A DNA stretch of 64,000 bases from Icerya purchasi. Its lineage: Eukaryota; Arthropoda; Insecta; Hemiptera; Monophlebidae. Of this stretch, positions 25,044 to 35,400 are shown one piece after another. Positions within the stretch are counted from its first letter, which is position 1. Every line of letters starts with the position of its first letter. The notes under the pieces were generated by a model that was not told the origin of the DNA, did no database searches, and saw only the letters and a list, made by a program, of their open reading frames with translations. Where the stretch lies: positions 395,160,557 through 395,224,556 of the forward strand of contig CM077115.1 in the NCBI GenBank assembly GCA_039619475.1. Reading direction: 5' to 3'. A program made the translations under genes and the position numbers.

Positions 25044-25125
25044 ATTAGGTTCTGTGTGTGCTATGCCGTCATCAGCGACCAGTTCGCGCGCGCGCAAGGG
25101 TTCCCGAGCAGAATTACGTTTTCCG
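25044..25125 (+). CDS. Candidate short coding exon
   Basis: ATG at 25063 opens MPSSATSSRARKGSRAELRF, which runs exactly 21 codons to a perfect donor TTTTCCG|GTAAGTACC (GT at 25126). A long T-rich tract (24915-25000) and an AG at 25042-25043 could form the acceptor; alternatively the exon is part of a leader starting at the 24391 TATA box. The CG-rich codons stand out from the surroundings. A second AG-preceded ATG, starting MPSSESPAC, follows TATTTTTTTTCAG at about 25698-25711 and could be a related or alternative start. Confidence 0.28.
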
Positions 25126-25353
25126 GTAAGTACCGAAAGTTCCGTAAGGATTCGTAGTTATTCGTTTCTGTTCGAAGCGCCTAGGAAACGATATCGAGTG
25201 AACTGCGACGAAATTACTATATATTTCCAGTCTACAGTTGATTCGGTTGAGCTTTTGAAATTTCCTATAGAGGTAATGTATATTTGTTTGTACAGTCGGA
25301 AATTATTAAAACCGTCCGCGATATTTCTAGCTAAAATTACTAAATAAGAAATC

Positions 25354-25385
25354 GACGTTTCGAAATTTATTATAAAAATCATCAG
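25354..25385 (-). ncRNA. Hammerhead-ribozyme-like core (degenerate)
   Basis: On the minus strand CTGATGA (25385-25379) is followed after 16 bases by CGAAACGTC (25362-25354). These are the two conserved strands of hammerhead ribozymes, with ACGU as a palindromic short stem III and GUC as cleavage site. The spacer can form only a weak AU stem II, and the flanks do not pair to form stem I, so activity is doubtful. See findings for related sites. Confidence 0.2.
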
Positions 25386-25439
25386 CCGACTGCAGATTCC
25401 CCCGGTCTCGCCGATCAGTTCCAATTTAAGCATCTAAAA

Positions 25440-27127
25440 AACTTACACTGGTTATAAACGATTTCTCGAATTTTTATCATTTGCCGTTCCGATTAACGAA
25501 CTAACCACGATCACTGCAGGGTCTTGCCTCGGATGTCAATGCTTCATTTCTTTTTCTTTTTTTTATACTTCTGATCGTACTCGCCCTATTAAAAATAATA
25601 CCCTTTCATTTGCCGCTTCGTTCGTGCCCAAAATTTTCCAAGTTCTGACCGAAATATTTTTTATTCCATTCAATTGTGACTCTATATTTTTTTTCAGGTA
25701 GTGTTTATTATGCCATCGTCCGAGTCACCGGCATGCTTATGCCCACTAATTATCACTTGTTTACCTTTATAATCCTTCAGCTGCATCTGCTCATCTCTCG
25801 TTATAACTCGCCCATTTCAGGTACAAGTTGATTTCGGCCTATACAGATGGGTATTTGAATTTACTTAATTTTAAACATTCGTGACATGTTTCGGGTCATT
25901 TGTATCTCTGTTCACTCTTAGACATATATAGACAGCTAGACTCGGCAGACTAGCTTTCGGGGAACTTTTTTAAAAAAAAAACAACCATTTACACAAAAGT
26001 AAGAGTGGAAAATGCCAATTCCGCTCCGTGGAAGGCGCTGTTTCAATTCCATCAACCTGTTGAGCGGAGGAGAATACATTTGCCAAAATGAAGTTTTTCT
26101 CCCAACCTTGGCAACCGTACTTGTCGAAAAAACTTTTGCCGGCAGCACGAACTGAGAAGTTATTCACAGAATAAGCCAGTCACGAAGTTCGTCAGCATTA
26201 ATTGCAATTTGCAAAAGAATATACATGATGTAATAAATTATTGAGATTATGTTTTTCCTTCTAAACATTCACACGTGAGAAGATGGATTCTATATGGTCC
26301 TGCAGACGATAGTACAACTCCGGTTTCAATTGACTTTGGGGGATTCTTTTCAAATTGAAATAGATGTTTTATAAGTGCGATGCGAAAACGTTACAAATTT
26401 CGTTACAGGATTGTCACCCAAACATGTGACATTAGATACATATATACGTACGTTTTTTTTTTAGTGTAATTAATGTTCTCTTTGGCTACATATTGGAGTA
26501 TTTAATTCGTTTAGTTTCAATCGATAGTATTTTTATTCGAAATTAGTTTTGATTCCCTTTATATCTCTCACTTTTTCTTTTTCTTCTGTAACGCGGTACT
26601 TCTGATAACTAACCACCTCAGCAGGCGACAGGGGTTCTCGATTACTTCTGTTTCTTCGTTGTACGGCCCGGTTACAGTATTCGCTTAAGTGTTTTCATTT
26701 TCCTCACATAAACAATGCCTATCGCGGGTGTGGTAACGTGCTAGTTCGCCTCGCTCTGCAGTTAATTTTGTAAGTTGATGAACCATTAGTACGGTCAAAT
26801 AACACAAAAACGTGTAAAACCGCAGTGAAATGTTCCAAAACAAAATTCAAATCGGAAGATTTTCATGAGAGCTTTTTTTGTAAATATGCACGAGTGAATT
26901 TGAAAAAGAGGCAGTCACACGTAATTTATTACGCGTAGTTTTAAATACATTTTGTTGACGCTACATCACAGGAATATTTCCCTTTAAAATCAATGGCTAT
27001 AACACACATCTTTTGTAAACAATTTAATAGAATTAACCGAGGTGCTTGCCGAATGAACGTCAAGTATAAGTTTGGTGTAAAAAATTATAAAACCTTTAAT
27101 AATCAAATAGGTCGAACCTGCTAGCAT
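25440..27127. other. Gene-free block
   Basis: AT-rich, with some acceptor-like pyrimidine tracts (for example before 25698 and 25821) and a CGAAACATGTC motif on the minus strand at 25883-25893. No coding content is recognised. Confidence 0.35.
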
Positions 27128-27416
27128 CATGGGCGTCGTCAGCGTGGGGCATCCCCCGGAGCCTTGAAACTTTTAAATCAACTGGCCATGATGAGTATTC
27201 TCATAGGCGCGTAATCGTGGACAATTTGGAAGACTTTTATAATAAAGTGGTAGAACAATTTGCCAGAAACTCACGAAAATTATCTTTTAAGATTTTATTC
27301 TTGTTTAATAAAATATTAAGCCTTTACAACTTATAAATTTTATTTTTCCTATAACTCATATCCTCTTTCTATCATCTTGCCCCCATCCCCTGGCTCAGCG
27401 GCTGGCGACGCCCTTG
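27128..27416. mobile_element. 289-bp TIR element (hAT-like MITE?)
   Basis: The left end CATGGGCGTCGTCAGC and the reverse complement of the right end CAAGGGCGTCGCCAGC match at 14 of 16 positions. Both continue into G/C-rich subterminal sequence (GGGGCATCCCCC on the left; AGGGGATGGGGGCAAG, read inward, on the right), around an AT-rich core without coding sequence. The eight bases flanking each side (GCTAGCAT and ACTAACAG) agree at five positions, which would fit an eroded 8-bp duplication. Superfamily assignment is a guess. Confidence 0.5.
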
Positions 27417-27419
27417 ACT

Positions 27420-29234
27420 AACAGCTATTATTATATCCAATGTCTGGTCCAAAACCGTATCTCAGAGCTTGAGTTTAAAACGTACGTATTCAAAATATTC
27501 TTTTTTGCAGTTAAAAGTCGAGAAGGCTAAATTTTAAACTCAAATTTTAGAATTATTCTTATTTCTCCCGATTTTTAAAGGGTTTTCTTTTTGTAGAGTT
27601 TCAACTGAGAGCTCGTATTATAGCCATATTCGGATTAAATTTATAATAAGGCAGGAAAGTTCAAGCGTCCGAAAGTAACAAATATTATAGGTATTTCGAG
27701 TATGACGTGAATTCAAAAGAAATATTTAAATGTGGGGGCCGGGGGGCTAGTTTTGCCTCATAGAAGTTACATGTATACAGGAATTATTTAAAACCCACTC
27801 GCATCAGGACTGACTTCAATTTTAACAGGGACCGACCACCGATAGTTAGAGAAAATTTTTTACAGGTATAAAAAAAAATCTCTGAAATATTTGAATTGCA
27901 AACCTTTTCCCAATTAAATATTATCTATCCTTCACTAGTTGGCACTATTCGTATATATTAAATGATCGCTAAATGGCTTGATAGTTAACTAAAGCCGGGC
28001 CATAAAAAAAAAAAAAAAAAATTGCAAGCTATCGATTCTTCTCTAACATTAAAGCCGGTAATAGTGCTCTATCATGATTTGATTTTTTTTTTCATTGCAA
28101 AAAACCATTTAGAGCACCGGGGGACAAGCGTTAATCGATAAAAATTTATCTTCGCCAGTTTCTTGATCGTTCTAGAATGTTTCTCCTAACAACCCTTACA
28201 AGATTTCAAGTTAAACATGTTTAACATTTTTCAAACGAACGCACATTTGGCGAATTTCTTTAATCGTATTTAATCATTTGACAGAAAATGAATTTTCAAA
28301 ACGAACGCCATTTTCTAGGAAGAACGCAATTTAAGAAACGGACGTTTTTGTTTGATAAAACGATTTCCCGAAATAATGGAAAAGCCAGAAATCATCTATT
28401 TTTCCAATGAACGTTAAAATGAAATTGCGAAATTTTAAATTTCACACCATATACTCGAATACGAATTTATCAGCGCGCAGAAAATAATGCTTTTTCTTGT
28501 TTTTAGTATAAAAACAAAAAAAAAAACAAAACAAAAAAAAGTGCTCGTTTAGAGTTAAATGTTGCAAGGAGTATTCTGTTTTTACGGAATCGAAAAAGTA
28601 CACGAATTATACTATATTCTATCACATTTATGCCGTACGTATATACTGTTTAAAAAAAAAAATCAATATTCGTAATTAAAATTACTTGTTCAATAAACGT
28701 TTAAACATCACTCAATTATTGTACTAATTTAAAACGATTTTCTTTAAAAACTAGTAGAGTTACGTAGTTTTGTATTTTTCGTTTTCATTTTTTTTTTTTT
28801 TTTTTTATTGAAATGCCTAGGCGAAACGGTCTAGAGTATTATCATTGTTTATAATTTCGGCTGATCAAGCTGATTTGCTAAACTCGGAATTTAATAGTAT
28901 TTTTATTAAACTAATATACAACCTTTAACTTGATAAAAATGTATCTGTATGAAAATATGAGGCGCATATAAGACATCCCGCTATGGGAAATCCCAAATAT
29001 GATCATTAAAACTCGACATAAAACTCCCAGATATAAAGCATGATTGAAGTGGCCGCTCAACATCCACTGTAGACGGACGCGCAATTATGGCTAATGTCGA
29101 TGACTCACACGTGCGCACGGACAGACTGTATGTAAAAAGGGCTTCAAGCGAATTCGAACTTCATTTAAAATAGATCAACTGTCTGTCACTAGTCGTTGCT
29201 CGTTCGTCGGGCGTGTTTTGTGCTTTTTTCGCAG
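27420..29234. other. Gene-free AT-rich block
   Basis: Contains several A and T runs (28003-28020, 28789-28806) and no recognised coding or mobile element. Confidence 0.4.
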
Positions 29235-29303
29235 TCTTCAAAATCTTCGTTCGCTATTCGGATGATAAATTTTTTTGGCTTCATCTACTTCGAGACCGGT
29301 CTA
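29235..29303 (+). CDS. Candidate micro-exon
   Basis: A strong acceptor GTGCTTTTTTCGCAG (AG 29233-29234) and a strong donor GGTCTA|GTAAGTAATC (GT 29304) bracket 69 bases. These are open in one frame for 23 codons (SSKSSFAIRMINFFGFIYFE and three more residues), with an internal ATG at 29262. The length is a multiple of three. The upstream 29060-29230 is GC-richer, so it could also be a first exon with its own promoter. Function is unknown. Confidence 0.25.
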
Positions 29304-29304
29304 G

Positions 29305-30724
29305 TAAGTAATCGTTGTCCTTATTCTGCGCGCTCGATAATAAAGCAGTTTGTCGTTCTCGCCGTGTAATTAACGCAATTAGTTTTGTATCATTTGAAGA
29401 ATTCCAATTATGCCGCCATTCTCGTAACCCCGCCCTATTAAAAGTAACTCGACTTTTTTTTATTACTTCGTGGAAAATTTATATCGATACCGTGCATGCA
29501 TAATCGATAAAAACATTTAATCGCAGAGTTTCTTAATTACTGCCAATGTATGTTTCTGTATAAAATAAATGTATAGAGAATTCCATTTTAGAAAAGTTCT
29601 GTATCGAAAAAGTAAATGACAAAGAAAAACTTTCAAAATAAAACAGGAATTCGCGTTTGTTTTTATGTCGATTTATTTTAGCTTTCACGGAGAAAATGAA
29701 ATTTTTTGTCGCCAATGTAGAGTACAAAATATGTGTCACATTTTTGAAAACGATTGGCACAGTGTTGATTTAGTGGGGACAATGTTCGTCATAGAGAAGC
29801 ATTAACACTTCAGCTTTATTACGTTTACCCCAAATCTTAAATGTATAATCAGTAGAGATATCGATATTTTCGCCAAGTGATGTACATACACGTTCATTAG
29901 CCTAGACTAGCGCACAACATTGTTGCATGTAAATTTAATATCTACTCGTGTGTATGAAAAATCACATTTTTTGGTGTCTTATCTTACTGAGGTTTTTCTT
30001 TCTGGTTTTATCTCGTGCCATGTCGAAATCGTAAAATATTTCGATATTAATTGGAAATAATTAAAAACATTATTTTGACCGTTTAACATATTAAAGCAAC
30101 GCAGTGTATCAGTTCCATCTAGGGATGAAATTAAAATTTTCAACCGAGTTCCCAAGTTAACTTTGTATAAATTATGGTGGACGCTTACAAATGCAAACAG
30201 GTATATATATTACGATTACATGATGTAGTATAATACAAGTGTATACGTAGAAACATTTAAAAAGTTTTGAGAGCCTTCGGATTGAGATTCTCAGCGCGAA
30301 ACAATTTTTTTTTTTCGTTTATTCGAGTCGGAAATTAATAAAAAAATAAATTTAAGGAAAACCGATTAAAAACGGATTTGGCCGATGATTATATCCGTAA
30401 AAAACTTCTACTAGTATCGACGCATTTGATTTTTGGTATATAGTTTACTTTAATTTTTTCTTTTATTTTCCACTAATTAGTTATGCCTTTCAACAACTAT
30501 GGATATCGATTTTTTTTTGGATTTTTTGTAAGTACAAGAGAACTTTTCTGCATACTTACATACTCTCAATTGTAATATGGATAATTTTAACTGTTCCGTT
30601 ACCTTTGGATTAAGAATAAACCGGAATCCCGAATGTAATAGAAATAGTATTAAAGAAAGTTTCATGTGATAAAAGTGATATTCAACTGTTTGAATATGCG
30701 AAAGCTTGATGGTTTTAATATATA
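29305..30724. other. Gene-free AT-rich block
   Basis: I see no repeats or coding motifs beyond short chance frames (29315-29503 plus, 29533-29760 minus). Confidence 0.4.
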
Positions 30725-32417
30725 CAGCGAGTTCCAAAAATATTCGGAAATCATTAAGATGATTTTTCATTTATAAATGAACAAACAATGATTTCTTAAT
30801 AAAAAAAATGCTACAGACTCGTCTACTATACCTAACATAACACATAAATAATGATGAAATTAAATAAATTAGCACAGCCTTTGTTAAAAATAAAATATCA
30901 GTTCGAAAAAACGGAAAATATTCGGAAATTTGAAATTCGCTCAAGTTTACATCAATAGAATAAAATTAAAGTCAAACCGAAATACGTTAATACTTTGTAT
31001 GTTTACCCCTTTAGAGCTCTGATAACGGCTTCGAAAAGGCATCGACGAAACTAACTTATTCAGGTAGAATGACGGAATTTGTTCTCATGCTTCTTTAATT
31101 ACGTCCTTTTAATTGATTTTTATTCGTAATAGGGGGGTTTCGTGCACACTTGTCTATCTAAGTAATACCACAAATTCTCAATCGGGTTGCAATCAGGTGA
31201 TCGCGGAGGCATTTGCAATACTTTCGGACACAGTTAAAAAGTAACTACTCTCGTGTCTTTCGAGCTTTGTGTTTCGGATCATTATCCTAGTAAAATTTAA
31301 ATGACTTCGATATACCTAATTTAGTCGCACTTTGAGCAAGATAGTTTTTTAAAATATCAATATACATATCGGATATTGCCTTCAATAAAAACCAACGCGC
31401 CTACTCCGCTTGCCCCCAAAACACCCCCCAAAACCATGAGACTACCGCCGCCATGTTTTACAGTTGGATTTAAATTATTCTCCAAAAATTCCGTATATTA
31501 GGTCTGCGCCAAACTCTTTACTTGCCATCGCTTCGGTCAATGTTGAACTTGGACTCGTCCGTAAAAATAACATCATTCCAAAACGATGATTTATTAACGG
31601 AAGCGTATTTTTTTGCGAATTCCAATCGCTTTTTCTTATTTACTTTAGAAATACAAGTTTTTTTTCTTATAGTCCTTGAATTATACCCAATTTTGTTTTT
31701 ATTACTCTATGAACGGTTTGTGGTGAAACTTTTTTCTCAATCCTTGTATTTATCTGAATAGCTATTTTTGGTTCACATATTTTCGGATATTTTGCTATTT
31801 TTCGTGCGATGAACTGCTGATCTTGAATAGACAGTTTCGGTGGTCTTACTGCCTGCGGAATAGATTCAATTTTATCTTGTTTTTTGACCCGGTAAATAAT
31901 ATCCTGTACACGGTACTTTTTGATATTTTCAATAATTTTGAAAATTCAAGTCCGTTCAGACCTCTTTCAAATGTTTAAAAATAACTAACTGACGCATTTC
32001 AACAGAATTATTACACGATTTTCTACCCATTTTCAAACCAGTCGTCACTATTTGATTATTCGCACCGTTAATTAAACAGTTAACGCGCTCAAAAGTGTCT
32101 CAGAATCGGAAAAACGTTGATTAAGCGTGTTTAGCACGTGTGTTGCGCACGCAGCAATACCTCGCACGTCAATTGTTTCATCGTTTCCGAATATTTATGT
32201 TGCGTGTAATTTTTCGGGGGTTTTCCTTTTCTTTTTACTATAGCCGCATTACTATAGTCTTTTTTATTATTACGTTGCTGGGCATTTGTGCCATTCTAGA
32301 TGTATACTATACATGGTTACAACGAAATTTTTATTATTAAACCGCATTGCGATGTTTCATTTATAAATGAAAAATCATTTTTGCTCAATGATTTCCGAAT
32401 ATTTTTGCAACTCACCG
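30725..32417 (-). mobile_element. Tc1/mariner-family transposon with TIRs and TA target duplication
   Basis: The ends match as inverted repeats: left CAGCGAGTTCCAAAAATATT (from 30725) and, reverse-complemented, right CGGTGAGTTGCAAAAATATT (from 32417). Both continue CGGAAATCATT and share ATTTTTCATTTATAAATG further in. TA dinucleotides flank both ends (30723-30724 and 32418-32419), as expected for Tc1/mariner insertion. The 1.69 kb length is normal for a full Tc1 element. The transposase, on the minus strand, is listed separately. Confidence 0.85.
30960..32030 (-). pseudogene. Tc1-like transposase, inactivated
   Basis: It starts at an ATG at 32030 with MGRKSCNNSVEMRQLVIFKH, the N-terminal DNA-binding helix-turn-helix region (SKSTVYRI follows in a shifted frame), then RPPKLSIQDQQFIARK. 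The DDE catalytic region is recognisable: FWNDVIFTDESKFNI (first-half Asp block, about 31590-31545), VKHGGGSLMVLGGVLGASGV (about 31470-31410, the usual HGGGSVMVWGC...G block with W changed to L and C to V), and MPPRSPDCNPIE (about 31212-31175, the PQSPDLNPIE block). The C-terminus ends with an LVSSMPFRSRYQ-like stretch and KGVNIQ. Multiple frame shifts make it non-functional. Confidence 0.82.
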
Positions 32418-32419
32418 TA

Positions 32420-35400
32420 TGTACCTATATATGTATCGCATACTTTTGCATACAAACACATTTAATGATAATTATATATTTGCCTTTTTTCTTAATTTTT
32501 ACATTTTTTTATTATCGAGGTAACATTTCGCGACGTCACTTACGGTATGTTTTTTTATTCTTTAGTTTAAAAAAAAAAATTTTCTACATTTTTGAATAAA
32601 TTTCAGTTGAAAATCTGTCTCGTTATATAATCTTCTCCAATTTGCTTATTTGGCTAAGTTTGAAAGATGCAGGATAATTTATATAACATTACAATCTCTT
32701 TAACACGATTACAATGTCGAATTTACGGAAAATTCGAAACCTAATTCACTCATTCGATGTATTCATGAAAAAAATCGTATATTACATTATATATATATAT
32801 ATATATACATATATCCCTGTGCGCATGTGATATATATAGAAATGTAGATGTATGTATGTACATCATACATTATGTTTTTTTACGAAAACCTTTCACGATG
32901 TTCTCGAGTATTTTCTCTTCTTTTAATATGTAAATTCGAGAAAGGTCCGAGAAAAAGGGTTGCTTTTGTTTACACATTTCTGTTAAGCGGACAATACATC
33001 ATTTGTACATGGGCGCGTGCATTCCATGAACAAAACGGCACCAAACTTTCACCGAATCGGCAGGCCATTTGAATATTTTCGACATAAAAAAGTTTTCCCG
33101 ACGATTTCTATTCCGGCTTCAAAGGGCTTAATTTGCATACAAACTTTCTCTTGCCGGCTATTGTGTACTTTGTTGATCTTTTTTTTTTCTTCTTCTTTAT
33201 TATTATTATTATTATTTTTGGTAAAAACAGAACACAGACGATTTTGGTTTGTCTCCTTGACCTTTCGTTGTTATTTTTATCAACCTGTCGAGCTATCGTA
33301 AATACGTGACACAGGTTACAATTTTTTATGTTTCCTTTCAACAGTTTCCGTACTGAACAAGATGCTTCATCTTGTTTTTAGTTCTTTTTACGGAATAGTA
33401 CACCGATAGAATATATTCCTATAACAAAACTGGAAAACGCAGAACATGTTTCTGTCATCGTGTTTGTACTCGCTCGAGTTTTCTTTCATTTTCTCCTCCT
33501 TTTATTCTACTCTTAAAATCCAACTAAATCGAACTGATGGAATATGACGAAATTCGATCAAAATAAGTTTAGCATTTTAATTTTGTTATTTTTTCCACGT
33601 TAAATAATTGAACATTACCTTTTTTTTTTTTTAATTTGGCAAATTTTGGTCGAATCTACATGTACTCCCCGGATTAATTTTTGAAATCGTTTTACCCGAA
33701 AAAAAAAAAAAAAAAAATTAAAAACCCTATTTTCCATCACCACTAGTATCTTTTCTTGGGGGGCTTCATTTTCAAAAAAATACTGATCGCCGTATAAAAT
33801 TGTTTTTATTCTCTGTAATTGAGAATATTAAATTGTTGCGTGACCACCTGCGCGCGCAATGGTTGAAAAAGCGATTGCTGTGCGTTTATTTCACGTTTAA
33901 AACTAAATATTTAATTTCGGTGATTGTTTTAGATTTAAAAATTAAATATTTTTATTTTTAGGTTGTCAGATTTAAAAATTAAATATATTTGAATTCGAAA
34001 ACAGTTAAAAAATTGCTTATTAGGTTGAGCACTATCCCCTACTTATTATTTGAACAAAAAGAAAATTGCAAATTCTTAATCTATTGGAGGAAATATTTTG
34101 ATTACAAAAAATAATGGTTGCTACCTATTATCGTACTATAATTATCCTAATTGATCGACCAACTTGTAAAACAATTTCGGCCGTAATTTTAGGTACATTT
34201 TCTTTTAATTTTTCTTTGTTAGAGCCCCATCTTTTACCATCGATCGGCCGATTGAACAATGGAAGAAAAAGCTTTTATTCGAACGCATAAAAGTTGAAAT
34301 CGAAATAGATTTAAAAATTTCTCGTTAGTTGCAAGTTCGAACGTACCTAATTCGAAAGAAGTGTATTTTTTTACCGACTTGTATATATTATACCAAAAAA
34401 TTTATTAAACTTTAAACAAATTACCGGAATTCACAAAAAATAAAACCGCTTCAGAGTAACACAATAATCATGGTCAAATACATATTTCTAGACTATACAC
34501 TTTGGTCCATCAACTCAAGAGCGTTATTGTTCTTGCAAAAAATTTAATTTTCCGGCAGTTTTCATGCAACAATTATACTGAGAACGAGTTAAGAATTTAA
34601 CCAAAAGTGATCAGATCTGTTGAAATTTTGATAAAATGTTAATTCTTCTTTCCCGACATGAAGGCGTTTTCAAGAGTTGAAATAAACCAATATAATTCGA
34701 ATCAACTATAAACATCAAAAGTTTATATGATATAAATTTTATTTAATAAATTTTCCCCTTAAGGCCATTTGATTATTTAACACGATGTACGAAAAGAGTA
34801 ATAGCAATTACTGTCACTTTAAGCTAAAAATCTGCTTACAAACTTTTTGTATTTTTTGATGAAAAATTGATAAAGTGACGATCACAAATGTGTAAAATTT
34901 ATTTTTCATATGGCACTTCCATCACAACGGATAAATCGAATAGAGACAACTTAATGAAACATTTAACGTTTCTAACAGTGCCCGGGGGCCCCGAATGTTT
35001 TTAAATAAATAAATTTAAAAGCCTACTAAAACCGGGTTCAGTTTAAAACTTCACAATCGAACTGATGATAATATTAAAATTAAATTTGAAAAAAAAAAAA
35101 CAAGCACGAAAACATTTTCAATAAACGTACGGTATTATAAAAAAGGTGAAATAATCCGTTACGGATGTACGATTTGACGATAAACATAGTTTCGACGAAA
35201 TTAAAATATTTCAAGTAGTGCGCTGCGTAATTATCAAAATAATATTTCAGTTCAGTACGGCAATTTTTTCGGCATTCCGCTGTTTGGATGAAAACGGGAA
35301 GTTACATTTTCCACTAAAGAATAAATTTTTGAATATTATTACGGGTTACAGGTAATTAATTAATGAAGCTTGGCGAGATTTTTCACATTTTACTTCGATT

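Noticed and set aside
29130..29160. Heat-shock element (GAA/TTC units near CGAATTCGAACTTC)
   Set aside because: Spacing between GAA and TTC units is not the required two bases.
33108..33341. Ile/Lys-rich frame on the minus strand
   Set aside because: Derived from TTA trinucleotide and poly-T runs; no protein-like composition.
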